From Dolomedes plantarius (taxonomy: Eukaryota; Arthropoda; Arachnida; Araneae; Dolomedidae), in contig OU015490.1 of NCBI GenBank assembly GCA_907164885.2, positions 233,747,332-233,811,331 on the forward strand: DNA of 64,000 nucleotides, in the 5' to 3' direction. The translations under genes and the position numbers were made by a program. Shown piece by piece: positions 32,332 to 43,830 of this stretch. Numbering within the stretch: the first letter of the stretch is position 1; each line of letters starts with the position of its first letter. The notes under the pieces were generated by a model that was not told the origin of the DNA, did no database searches, and saw nothing but the letters and a program-made list of their open reading frames with translations.

Positions 32332-33116
32332 ACCCACACTTCGCTAAGGAGTACATTCAAATTAAATACAAAGGTCAATGTATGCAATTAATGGCAATAT
32401 ATATATATATATATATGTGTATGTATAATAAATACGACGATCAATGTACACAATTGATGTAAAAAAACATATTTATAAAAAAATTGTAAGGGATATTTTT
32501 ATAGACAAAATAATGTAGAAGAAAATATTCAAATTAAATCTAATAGGACATACTAAAGAATATAGTACAGTTAATATATAGTACATTTTGAGGAACATAT
32601 CTTTTACAGTATTTTAATATTTTTTTGGATAATGTCCAATCGTCTGCCGCATTAGCAATAAAAATTATTTTTTCTCTCTATTTCATTGTTATGCACGTGA
32701 CGATAAATTTATTTTAAGTACCAGAAAAAGAAATCACGTGATCAGCATTTAATAAATTAAATTCTAAAATTTAATCTTTAAAAATTCACCAAAAATCAGA
32801 AAAGGGGGGGGGGGTAAAGATTGGAAAAAGATTTCATTATAAAGGATTTTTTTTTGGTCTTTCTCGTGATATAAATTTTATAACCCTCAAATTATTATTT
32901 TAAATGCAAACTTAAAAAAAGTTGCTAAAATAGCTTAAAATTTTACCTTTAAAAAATCTAAGAAGAATTTTTGAAAAATCTTTCATAGTGCACCCCTACA
33001 CTATAAGAAGAATCGTCATGCAAAATTTCAACCCTTTAGGTACAGCGGTTTGGTCTGTGTGTTGTATGTCAGTCAGCGAGTCCGTCAGTTACGGAACTGT
33101 TTTATATATATATAGA
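32332..33116 (-). mobile_element. Non-autonomous Helitron, copy 2
   Basis: On the minus strand starts TC after A (33116) and ends CTAG before T (32332-32335). It shares with copy 1 the TATAAAACAGTTCCGTAACTG start, CAGACCAAACCGCTG, the CAAAATTT(C/G)A block and the AAATCACGTGATCAGCA region. The unoccupied site is visible at about 62287 (ATATACAAATTGAG). No Rep/helicase ORF. A G10 tract occurs at about 32804. Confidence 0.78.
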
Positions 33117-33215
33117 TTAGAATATTTAATGTTGTTTTTTACTACATTAAATTCACTTTTAGAATTCAAAATAACAATTTTTTTGGCTGTTTTTCAAAAA
33201 AAAAAAAATTCAAAA

Positions 33216-33790
33216 ATGCTAGCCTTTTCCAAAATGCTCTATATTTATTCCATATCATTTAAAAATCTTAAATTTTAAAATACCATCTTACCATATATCC
33301 ATAAACATAATTATGCACTGAATTCTTTTTGTATGAATCTAAAGCCATAAATATTTTTTTTACTAAATATGCCTGTAATTTTTTTATGTTTTTGCATGTT
33401 TTCACTTTATTAAACGGTCTTTAAATTTGAAAACGATTTGAGGTATCATAGAATGATGCACACATTTATGAGAACGCTTCAGTTAACAATTTCAAAAATG
33501 CCTTTTCAAAAGCCTTTTTCAAAATGCTCTACGCGCATTCCATATCATTTAAAAACCTTAAATTTTTAAATACAAGTTTACCATATATCCATAAACATAA
33601 TTGTGCAATGAATTCTTTTTGTGTAAATCTAAAGCCATACATATTATTTTTCTAACTATGCCTGTAATTTTTTTAAATGTTTTTGAATGTTTTCGCTTTA
33701 TCAAGCGGTACATAAATTTGAAAAAAGATTTGTGGTTTCACAGAATGATGCACATATTTATGACGAACGCTTCAATCAACTATTCCGTTT
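33216..33790. repeat. Tandem duplication of about 290 bp within TIR family copy I
   Basis: Units 33216-33507 and 33508-33790 both carry CCAAAATGCTCT-like starts, ACCATATATCCATAAACATA, CTGAATTCTTTTTGT(A/G), GCCTGTAATTTTTTTA and GAATGATGCACA. Copies II and III appear to have one unit. Confidence 0.7.
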
Positions 33791-34009
33791 AATTTGGAAA
33801 AAATCAGACAAAACTACATTTTGAAAATTTTCAGCAGTTTTGAAATTTTTTTTAAAAAACATGTCCCATTCTTCCACAAAATACTTATTGTGAATTCTAC
33901 GTGATATCAGTGTAGCAAAAAATATCAATTATTCTCATTTCCCCCCCATAGAGTAAAATATTGAAAATTTAAAAGAAGACGAGGTTGAAGGTTACTTGTC
34001 CCTTTAAGA

Positions 34010-35826
34010 AATACATCCATGCGTCCAAAACAGTTTATTTTGCTTTCTTTTAACCGGAAACTACTATATGCAGCAAAAAAGACATTTAAATTTCTGTTTT
34101 CCTTCCAGTTCTCCTTAAAATGATGCTGGCATCTGTGAAAAATATTTTACATACCTAAATTCAGCATCATTTCCGACCTCCTTGGCAGAAGTCAATTGTT
34201 TCCGCAGTTACTTGTTTTCCTCATACTTGATGTTGGTTAAAGCGAAAAATCTACTCTCTAGCAAAGCCTCCATGAATGCAAAACACTTGGAAACGAACGA
34301 GATAGGCAAGCACTTCATATTATGAGTGTATTTCGTAATATATCGAAATAAAATACCTTGAGTTTCAATAGAATCTGTTAGCGTGTAGATACTCATCTTT
34401 CAAGTATTGTTTTAAGGGGTCAGGTGCCTTTTGAAATGACAAAATAAGGATAAAAGTGACCACTTTATCGATTGCAATAACTCCAAATCTCAAAGCCTTA
34501 TAGATATGAAATTCAAAATACACATTAAAAGAGAATTATCCTTTCAGATGAAGTTCTGAAAAAAGATCTAGTTATATAAAATATTTAAAAATTTAATTTT
34601 AAGTACTATGCTTTTGTTATAAAGGGAATATTCTTACTGGCATTGTGTGCAGCATTACTCACATTTGAATTGCTACAATGAGTCAATGTTTTTAAAATAG
34701 ATACAGATAAATATGTTATTAAAATGAAAGTACGTGGTGTATAGTTCCATTGGATTAAAAACAGTGAAGAAAAAAAGTAAAGAAATAACGAAGAGTACGA
34801 AAATAGCTATGAAAATTTAATCTGGACCAATATGTATTGATAATTGCCGATGTTCCTGAATTTTTTACGGAATATTCCTGAATAAGCGGCAGGCACTTAT
34901 AATAAAGTTATTAGCTGACATACACGATACGATATCTGCTGACATGGAAGCAACAAGTATGTAAGCCAACGTTACTTTATATCAAGAGACAGAATATAGA
35001 ATTTCGAGCCTTATACAAGCAAAGTAACAAAAAAATCCCGCTAGCCTTTTGCGGTAGAAGTTATTTAGGCTAACTAACATACAGTAAAAGAGGCGACTTT
35101 GATTAATAAATATTACGAAACCTTGGTTAAGTAACTGCAAAGTGATTTAGAAAATATACTGAAATTTTAATTTATTGTTAGAAATGAAAGTCAAGTTGAT
35201 GGGAGAGCTATGATTATATTTTAACGAGTTAATAAGACGGGGTACAGTTTAAAGTCGATTCCAAACAGCTGCAAATAACCTTTTCCACAGCGCAAAATGC
35301 AAGTGAAACCTTCTAGGGAACAAGTTATTGTGAAAGAAATATGATAAAAAAAATCTGATAGTCCCCACAGATTCTTGAAATCCTGAGCAAAAATAATACA
35401 ATTCGCAACCGGGCAAGAAAAATGACACAAATCAAACAATGGCAGTTTTGAGGTTATGCCATTGAAAAATATGTATGATGTGCCCCATCGTGCAAGAAAA
35501 GTGACACATCTCTATCACGCAATTTGTCCACCTTAGGGCAGTTGTATCAATTTTGTTGTAGACTAGCTCAAGCATTATACTATTCTTTAAGTTGATTTTT
35601 CTCAAATGCTGCATTTTTGAGTTGTGTCACATTTCGTGCTGGGGTGCGATTTGTAGATTTTACGAAGCTGTTAATTATTTATAATATTTTTATTGTGGAT
35701 TAAAAAAAAACCGTGACTCTCTCTTATCCGTGTTTTAAGATTCACGTGATTAGTAAATGAGCATTACTGACTATTACGAATTCATGAGAAAATTGAAACT
35801 ACTACTGTTATCTACAAAACAAGAAA
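34010..35826. other. DNA without recognised genes
   Basis: TTAAGGGGTCAGGTGCC at about 34413 resembles the end of the unnamed TIR family. Two related segments GGGCAAGAAAAATGACACA (35412) and GTGCAAGAAAAGTGACACA (35490) form a short direct repeat. The minus frames 35221-35439 and 35432-35614 have no domain signature. Confidence 0.5.
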
Positions 35827-35828
35827 TA

Positions 35829-37046
35829 CACTGAAGTGCCACTGAATTAGGGATAGCAAAGCCTATGCAAATTGTGTAGCGCTGCGCATCATGTATGCGC
35901 AAGTGAGGACGCTGTGATAACTGCATATATAGCGCGTACTGTGGTTGTTCTGAATTAGTTGTTGGAATTGCCAGTATGGGTAAACTGCCTGATTTAGACG
36001 CCTTCGATCGCGGACAAATCGTAGGTGCGCGACGCATGGGCCATTCAATTTCCGAAATCGTCAGACAACTAGGATTTTCAAGGTCGACAGTGTCAAGAGT
36101 ATACCAAGAATACATGGATGGTGGAAAAAAACTAGCGATCGGGCAAACTGCAAAGGACAATTAGCCTTGATAGAGCGTGGTGAGAGACGGCTCAGGCGTA
36201 TTGTACGTAGCCAGCGAAGCCAAACATTAGCTCAAATTACCACCCAGTTTAATGACGGTGCCAGTCGTACAGTCAGTAAACGGACTGTGCAACGCTCGCT
36301 TCACCGTATGGGTTTCGGGAGCCGTCGACCTACGAGAGTACCGTTGCTCTATACTCGCCATCGGGCTGCACGTCTTGTCTGGGCAAGAGAGCACAGAGAA
36401 TGGAGTGTAGAGGACTGGAAACGAGTAGCATGGAGTGATGAGTCTCGATTCCGACTACTTAACGCCAACGGGAGGCTGAGAATATGGCGTCAGGCTCATG
36501 AAGCCATGGATCCTGCATGCCTGGCTGGAACTGTACAAGGGCATGGTGGCTCAATCATGGTCTAGGGTGTTTTTTCGTGGCACAGTTTGGGATCTTTGGT
36601 GCGTGTACCAACCTCCCTCAATGCAATTCGGTACGTAAGGTTGCTGGGTGATCACCTCCATCCGTTTATGTTTTTCTGTTATCCGCACGGTAATGGAGTT
36701 TTCCAGCAAGACAACTGTACCTCTCACAAGTCTCGGTTGGCTACTGGCTGGTTGGATGAGCATTCCTCTGACTTCTCTGTCATGAATTGGCCACCTAGAA
36801 GTCCAGACTTAAATCCTATTGAGCATCTTTGTGATGTTTTGGAACAAGGCGTGAAAGGCCATCACACAGCACCAAAGAACCTTACTGAATTATGGACAGC
36901 TTTAGCCAATATTTGGCAAGCCATTCCCGTGGAACGTTTCCAGAAACTTGTTGAATCTATGCCTCGTCGTGTGGCAGCCGTTATCAAGGCCAGAGGAGGC
37001 CCAATTCGTTACTAGGTAGGTATCCCTAATTCAGTGCACTTCAGTG
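35829..37046 (+). mobile_element. Tc1-like transposon, DD36E type, full length
   Basis: TIRs of about 28 bp: CACTGAAGTGCCACTGAATT at 35829 and inverted CACTGAAGTG-CACTGAATT at 37046 (one base deleted), each next to TA. Size 1218 bp. The transposase fills the interior with only one frameshift and one nonsense codon, so this is a recent insertion. Confidence 0.9.
35976..37015 (+). pseudogene. Tc1-like DD36E transposase with one frameshift and one stop
   Basis: Starts MGKLPDLDAFDRGQIVGARR; the paired helix-turn-helix includes GHSISEIVRQLGFSRSTVSR. A frameshift falls at about 36130-36165, after which RGERRLRRIVRSQRSQ continues. First Asp in AWSDESRFRL; a TAG at 36563-36565 replaces the Trp of the usual MVWG; second Asp in FQQDNCTSHKS; Glu in PDLNPIEHLCD. 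I count 36 residues between the second Asp and the Glu, i.e. DD36E. It ends RRVAAVIKARGGPIRY. All three catalytic residues are present, so only two lesions separate it from an open frame. Confidence 0.88.
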
Positions 37047-37318
37047 TATATTGTGAGGCGTATGTTGATAGGCATTGTTTTTTTATTTGAAAAGACTTAA
37101 CTGATTTGACCCTAACGCAATTTAGATTGTGGGTCTTATAGGAAGCTATTGTTCCAGTCGACATAGGGATACATATGTAAAGTATATTATGTATAGTATA
37201 CGTTACTTGTATAGTATACTATATTTATATTTATAAGGAACTATTATATTTGCTCTTGTTTTTCTCTGTTTTGGAAAATTCGACCTATAATAAAAGTATA
37301 CTACATAAATAAGGAACG

Positions 37319-37433
<115 letters not shown>

Positions 37434-37687
37434 CACTCATGTAGTATATAAATTAAGGATAATTCAGAATCACTCGGAAATCGAACTCTAAAGTAAAAAT
37501 TTCATCTGTAGAATTATCATACACATCTTCAAGAATAATATGCAAATTATATAAAGCTACCAGATGAATCTGATAGTACGTCACAATGACGAGAGTGTAA
37601 TACAGGGGTATATAAGGAATGGTGGCAAAGAAGTAAAATTGTTCACAAGCGTTCTGTAAGCCGCTCAGTGCCATAATCGAGTAGTTA

Positions 37688-38720
37688 TGACACAGAGAAT
37701 GCTTGTGGATGAATTTTTACGTGGTAGTATTATCGACCGCCTGGAATGTGGACGTACTCAGATGGAAGTAGCCGAGGAACTTGGAATTGCCCAAAGTATC
37801 ATCTCTAGGCTTTGAAAACGATTCTAAGATGAGGGAAATGTCAGTAGACGTGACAATACAGGTCGCCCTCGAGTTACAACGCCAAATGAAGACCGTATTT
37901 GGCAGTAACTGCCAAAAGAAGCAGACGGAGCACAGCATCCGACCTGTCTCGTCAGCTATCTGCAGACACGGGTACCACAATTTCAAGGCAAACCGTGTAC
38001 AGACGTTTGGGAAATATTGGTCTGTATGCTCGCAGGCCTGTCAGATGTGTTTCGCTCAGGACCACTCACTGACGGCAGCGATTAGCCTGGAGTAGAGAAC
38101 ATGCAATGTGTGACATCGTCACAGTGGGCTTGTATGATGTTTTCCGACGAGTCTAGGTTTAGCTTGCAGTCTGATTCACGTCGGACTTTCATATGGAGAA
38201 CGCCAGGTACCCGTTACCACCAAGACAACATCATTGATCGACACCGTTATGGTTGTGCAGGATTGCTCGTTTGGGGTGGAATTATACTGGGCTCCAGAAC
38301 AGATCTGCATGTTCAAATCGGAACAATGAACGACCACATTTATCGAGACATCATTCTGGAACAACTTGTACGTTTGTTTAGGGGTGCCATGGGCGCAGAA
38401 TTTGTGTTTATGGATGACAACGCCCGTCCTCACCGAGCAAACATCGTAAACGAATTCCTTCACTATGAGGATATCAAGCGTATGGAATAGCCAGCATTCT
38501 CACCTGACTTAAATCCGATAGAGCATGTGTGGGACATGCATGGCCGAGGATTTACATCCCGTCAACCACCTCCTACATGTGTACCGGAACTTGGGAGAGC
38601 ATTGCATGTTGAGTGGAGTAATGTCCCCAATATCAGCTCGATAATTTGATACTCAGCATGCCAAGGCGTTGTACGGACTTTATATCATCGCATGGGAGAC
38701 ATACAATGTATTAACCATTG
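37688..38720 (+). pseudogene. Tc1-like DD34E transposase relic
   Basis: Starts MTQRMLVDEFLRG (37688) and keeps MEVAEELGIAQSIISRL; several stops and frameshifts follow. First Asp in MFSDESRFSLQS, second in VFMDDNARPHRAN, Glu in SPDLNPIEHVWD, with 34 residues between the last two once the stop at about 38488 is read through. This is the spacing of classical Tc1. TIRs were not found, so element ends are unknown. Confidence 0.8.
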
Positions 38721-38759
38721 TGAGATTTATAGATTTAGTGGACTGTAAATCATTTTAAA

Positions 38760-39357
38760 AGATTTATTTTGACTTAAAATAAAATAATTACAATACTTGC
38801 ACATTTAATAGAATACACTTGCGATTAATAGAATACAATTGAATATATGGGATGGGTCAACGCTGGGAAAATGAAAAACCCAAATAGCTTAAAGAATTGA
38901 ATTATGAATTGACATACATATGAATGAGGAATTGCTTCACTTCCCAGACATTTCATTTAAGGGAATTACATAAAAAAGAATAGAATAAGCAAGCAGAAGC
39001 CCTGCTCGCATCACGTACATAAGAATGTTTTGTCAACAACAACAGTTCGTGTTTACACACACCGTTACAAAATAAGAAATTGCTGGATCAGTGCTGCCAT
39101 CTATGCACGCGGGCTGCTACTACAGGACGGAACAACCATCATACCAATCATATAATATTAAAATTTTGTAAAGGATATATTTTTTACAATTGCTCCAGGG
39201 AGCAAAAGACGTAGTTTTTATGAATGGTATCATACATACACCATCTTTTTTGTTCTTTATCTTTTGTTTAATAAATGGGTTTTTGAATACGTCCGTTTGT
39301 ATTGTTTTTTAACCTTTTTTTGCCGGAGCTGGCATTATCCTTAATTTATGGACAAAA

Positions 39358-39401
<44 letters not shown>

Positions 39402-40420
39402 GTTTAATATTAAAGAAATAAAATAGTTTAATTTAATAATAAAAAAGTAACTATATAAACAAAATGTAAAGTAAAATAAAGTATACTATATATATAAATG
39501 TAATTGAAACCAATTTTCTAAATTAAGTAGTGTTTGACGTGCTTGGCCGTGGTTATTTTGATGAAAATGAATTGACACTCATAAACAGAACTTTATATTT
39601 GTTTATGCAGAAAATATATTTTTCAAAATAAATTATTATTAAAAAATACCTTAACAGTTGTATAATGTGGCATAATAATTATCCGTTTATTTTTTACTGG
39701 ATTTTATTTCAAAAATTTGTCCTCTATTTTTTCCTAGTTTCAATAAGCGAAAGCCAATATTTTCCTTTTGCAGACTGTTTTTCTACTGAAACTTCACTCA
39801 TTACATTCTTTTAAATGTTAGATAAACGACATTTAATTTAAAACCGCATTTCATTTTCATGTAAACAAGTCTTAATCTTACATTTGCATTTTATTTACCC
39901 GCGAAACAATTTATTTCACTCTCGAGAATTTTGCACCGTCCAGACATTCATACTTTTTTACCTGAAATAAATCAACTTGAGGGATTCTGCATATAGAAGC
40001 ACTTTTTAAACCTCCTGTTTAAATTATCTGCGACATTCACCGCTCTTTTCCCTCATGGAAAATGAATGTCGGAAAATAACTGAATGTAGTCTCTGTGTCA
40101 AATTTAAAATAGTTGATTTTGGAGTTATACGGGGAATAGTGGTGAATGTATTAAATAAATTTTCTGCATAAACAATTTTTTAGTTAATAATATAAATTTT
40201 AAATAAATGAGAAGTAAATGGTGCAGCTAAAAACTTATTATAGGGAATAGAATAGTTAATCTGTCTATATCTTGAATGAATCCTTCATCATTTTATAGTA
40301 TTCATCTAAACCAGTGGGTCGCTAAGAGTTTTCTGAAGGTCGCCAGGATTTTATTCAATTAGATTTTAGCTTATGGGGCCAATTTTTCAGATTCCCTCTT
40401 TAGAACGGCCATTAAGTGGG
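38760..40420. other. AT-rich DNA without recognised genes
   Basis: Contains a (TA)n run at about 39361-39399 and a GTGCTGCCATCTATGCA motif at about 39091 like that in the piggyBac-like MITEs. No domain or splice structure recognised. Confidence 0.55.
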
Positions 40421-40421
40421 G

Positions 40422-40422
<1 letters not shown>

Positions 40423-40494
<72 letters not shown>
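40423..40494. repeat. (TA)n abutting Tc1-like element A
   Basis: Seventy-two bases of TA directly before the CAGGTAGTTATC terminus at 40495. Confidence 0.95.
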
Positions 40495-40497
<3 letters not shown>

Positions 40498-41980
40498 GTA
40501 GTTATCAAAATATTGGAATTACCTATCAATATTAGTGGTGTTTATGAATGTGCTTCGTATTCTTTAAAAAACGAGTCTTGCCACCGGTATTTTTTTATAT
40601 AATATAGTGTATGTATTACTTTACTATCAGGTAGCAGTTATGAAGCTAAGGGCATCGTCCTTTTGGGGGGAACAGCGAAAAATGTCACATCTTGCAGACC
40701 TTGAGAAAAGAGCAAATAATTGGAGCACGTTTAAATTAGAGTATCTGTTACTGCAACCCCTTGGCTAATGGGTGTTTTTCGAGCTATGGTATCGAAAATC
40801 ATGATAGCATACAGAGTGCACCGTAAAACATCCTTTGCCTTACAGAATAGTGGACGAAAGGGAGAGCTGAGTGAAAGAGAGGGACGAGGTATTGAAGCGG
40901 ATTGTGACAGGAAGAAAGAAAACAATTGCAACCAAAATGACCTCAACCAAAAGAGCTCACCCAAATTGCAACCAAAAGAGCTCAATCTGCATCCGCATGT
41001 GCCGGTATCAACCATTAGAGGTAGAAGGGAACTTCACAAACAAAGCATTTACGGAAGAGTAGCTATTCCCAAGCCACTTGTAATAGATGCCAATACAAAT
41101 TATCGTCCACAATGGTGCCACGAGCGCAAGTCCTGGTCGAGTAATATGTCGAAAAACGACATTTGTTCAGACGAATCATTGTTCACATTGTTCCTCGCAT
41201 TAGGACATGCGTATGTCTGGAGAACACCGGCACAAGCGTAAGAGTCTGGCTGTCTCATCTCAACAGTCAATTATGGAGGTAGATCTATCAGGGTTCAGGA
41301 TGTCATCTCTGGGTTTTCTTCAGGCCCTATTGAAACACTAAAAGGGAGATTGAATGGGAAGGACTACGTCAAAATTTTAGCTTACGAGGTCCGTTCTATG
41401 GTTCTAACATTGTTTCTTGCAGGAGATGGCGTTCTACAATATAATAATCTCCCTATATATAAGCTAAATCTATCAAGTATTGGTTTGAAGAGCATGAAAA
41501 AAAAGTCAAATATCTTATCTTGCCCAGTACAATCCCTCCGACTATATATCATCAAACCACCGTGATCTGTATAAGTGGATAGAGCCAGGTAGCGATATCA
41601 ACCACAGCATCTCTACAGGAACTGTCTTAATTTTTCTCTGAAGAATGCTACAATATATTCTTAATCATTATCTATGACTTGTATAATCCGATTCCAAGGT
41701 GAACAGTGGCGCACCCAGGGGGGGGGGGCATGGGGCCCTGCCCCCCAAAGAAGTAGAAATATTGATTTTTCATTATAAATATTTTTAATCGTTCATCTCG
41801 GCCCCCCCATGCATTATAAATATTTTTATCCATTCATCTCACCCCCCCCCGAAGAAAAAATCCTGGGTGCGCCACTGAAGGTGAATCAGGTGATATTACA
41901 TGACAAAGGTGCTCTTGCGCCGTATTAATAAAGGTTTTTATGATGCTTCTTAGTGTTTCCATTATTTTGATAACCACCTA
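40495..41980 (+). mobile_element. Tc1-like element A, with nested hAT MITE
   Basis: Left end CAGGTAGTTATCAAAATATT, inverted right end (C)AGGTGGTTATCAAAATAAT with the outermost base mutated. The same family in inverse orientation is at 62497-63770. Decayed transposase: LHPHVPVSTIRGRRELHKQS (about 40984), then CSDESLFTLF (first Asp), VLQYNNLPIH (second site, Asp replaced). Frameshifts and stops throughout. A MITE at 41704-41877 interrupts its 3' part. After the right end an imperfect palindrome CCTATAT..ATATAGG repeats at 41979-42030. Confidence 0.82.
41704..41877. mobile_element. hAT-type MITE, copy 2 (174 bp), nested in Tc1-like A
   Basis: Exact target duplication AAGGTGAA at 41696-41703 and 41878-41885. 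TIRs CAGTGGCGCACCCAGG are identical at both ends, 16 of 16. Internal CATTATAAATATTTTTATCC as in copy 1, here partly duplicated. Confidence 0.92.
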
Positions 41981-42254
41981 TATTTATTATATAGGTAAAT
42001 TTCAAAATACCTATATAATAAATACACCTATATATATATATATATACAGCAATATCTTTTGAAAGCATTAAAGGTACAAATTCAGTTCGTTACAAATCTA
42101 GTACCTTTATTTAGTGGTATATGAAAATCGCGGTTACTTAGTACGTACAATACACAAGTTAAACTTCAGTTTTTCTTTCATAAGTCTGCATAAGTGTTGT
42201 ATAGTGCTGAATGAATGCGGTAGGTGCATTATTTTTGACGCTGATGTTTATTCA

Positions 42255-42752
42255 CAAATATTTTATTGTTATCAAATTTTGTTCATAGTAAGTCAAAGTA
42301 TTATTCATAATGTTTCTTATGTTTCATAGGATTGAGTAAAATATACTATTCAAAGCTAATTAAGTGAAGATGAATATAATATTGTGTAAGCCTTGAAAGT
42401 ATCATTTTTATATTCTTAGAAATACAGATCCTGGCACACACATATTTTATTGTTATCAAACTTTGTTCGTAGAAAGTTAAAATATCTCTCAATATGTTTT
42501 ATGTTTTGTAAGATTGGGTAAAATATAATTTCAAGGGTAATTAAGTGAAAATGAATATAATATTGTGTAAGTCTTTAAAGTATCATTTTTATATGTTAAG
42601 ACATACTGATCCTAGCTTACAAATATTTTATTGTTATCAAATTTTGTTCGTAGTAAGTTAAAATATTGCTTAGTATTTTTTTATGTTTCGTAAGAGTGGG
42701 TAAGTATAAATTTCAAATCTAATCAAATGAAAATTAATATAATACTGTTTAA
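42255..42752. repeat. Tandem repeat, about 182 bp x 2.7
   Basis: Units start at 42255, 42439 and 42620. Each begins CA(A/C)ATATTTTATTGTTATCAA, continues TTTGTTC(A/G)TAG, then AAGTGAA(G/A)ATGAATATAATA and GTATCATTTTTATAT. The third unit is truncated. Non-coding. Confidence 0.85.
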
Positions 42753-43190
42753 TTGATGGGTGGGAAGTGCTCTACTATCCCCCATATTCTCCGGAAGTCC
42801 CTTTGACTTTGACCGCATCCCGAAGATGAAGGAACCGCTCCGTGGATTCCACCAGAGATTCTGCAGGCTGTAGATCGCTCCATTCCAAGGATCAACAGAT
42901 CAGATGCTGCCAACGGCATTCTGCAGCTTCGAGAACGTTTTGCAATGGATTCCTGCATCTACCTTTCGAACTTTACAAATACTACCTGAATCTTTCATTT
43001 TCAGGTAATTTTTAGGTAGTCCGTTATGCGATTTAACAATGCTGGTTGCTACTTGGAAGGGCTATAAAAGTTTGACCCCTGTATCTCTTCTGTATGCTTT
43101 GTACATACCTAGTTGCTACTATTAATTTCTATCCTTTGTAATTGTTGTAATAAAAGAGGCAACTGCGTTTAATTACAAGAGTTCAAAGGA
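42753..43190 (+). repeat. LTR-like fragment with TATA and poly(A) signals
   Basis: A GC-richer piece (42755-42960) leads into GGGCTATAAAAGTTTGACC (TATA at 43063-43070) and GTAATAAAAGAGGC (AATAAA at 43149-43154), an LTR-like U3-R layout. No partner LTR or coding region identified. Confidence 0.35.
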
Positions 43191-43480
43191 CCGAGAAATT
43201 AGACATTTATTAATAGTCGGTCAAACATATGCAAGCTACAAAACAGATAGACACAGACTGACTTAGACCTACATAGAACTAACTTGAAAAGAACGTCACA
43301 TGTATTTATACACTTATACAGGATCCAGAAAGAGCCAATAAGAGCATTAAATGAGACATCCAAGAGAAATCGTTGATACGAGAGCAAATCATAGTGAAGG
43401 GAAAGAACCGAGATCGTCTGCGATTACATTGCTAACTGTAATATAGAGAAGCCTATGGACTCTTTTGAATAATAAATACT
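43191..43480 (-). repeat. Second LTR-like fragment, opposite orientation
   Basis: On the minus strand: CTTATTGGCTC (CCAAT type), GTATAAGTGTATAAATAC (TATA) and CTATTAATAAATGTC (AATAAA) in promoter-to-poly(A) order over 280 bases. Probable solo LTR, unassigned. Confidence 0.35.
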
Positions 43481-43489
43481 CCTGTAACG

Positions 43490-43830
43490 AATCGCTTCGG
43501 GACCGAGGAAACCTAGTGATAGCGATTTAGTCTTGGAATTGAGGGGGGTTGCTTGGTTATAATCCTTAAGAATGTCATTAAATACCATCGTGTTTATATA
43601 GGAACATTAAATCCGCAGACCGGAAAGTCCTTCTAAGAAGTCAGAGAGGATGGGAGAAGGTACGATACACCCGATGTCACCCATTGGTCTAAGTTGAAGT
43701 GGCTCCAGGGGAGGGTGTTGGTTCACTAATACGCTGTCCCTCTTCAAAGCAACCGATGATTCTCATGCATTATGTCTGAATGTATACTTTGACAGGCATT
43801 GACAAGCATGATAAATCGTTTAAAAAAAGA
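43490..43830 (+). repeat. SINE-A, diverged copy
   Basis: Has ACCTAGTGATAGCGATTTAG (degraded A box), GTCATTAAATACCATCGTGT, CGCAGACCGGAAAGTCC and GAGGATGGGAGAAGGTACGA in the same order as 2058-2405. The 3' part (GGTTCACTAATACGCTG..AAAGCAACC) resembles that of 57403-57735 and differs from the first copy, suggesting two subfamilies. Confidence 0.7.

Larger units (their letters stand above)
32259..34009 (+). repeat. Unnamed TIR repeat family, copy I (hosts a Helitron)
   Basis: Left end TTCTTAAGGGGTCAAGGGGC and inverted right end TTCTTAAAGGGACAAGTAAC pair well, each followed by (G/T)TCAACCTC. Between them lie a Helitron (32332-33116) and a two-unit tandem repeat. No coding region is recognised. 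Two more copies occur at 19600-20197 and from 62227 to the window edge. Confidence 0.65.

Noticed and set aside
37781..38095. 104-aa frame before the DD34E core as a separate gene
   Set aside because: It is an out-of-frame reading of the decayed Tc1-like transposase that starts at 37688.
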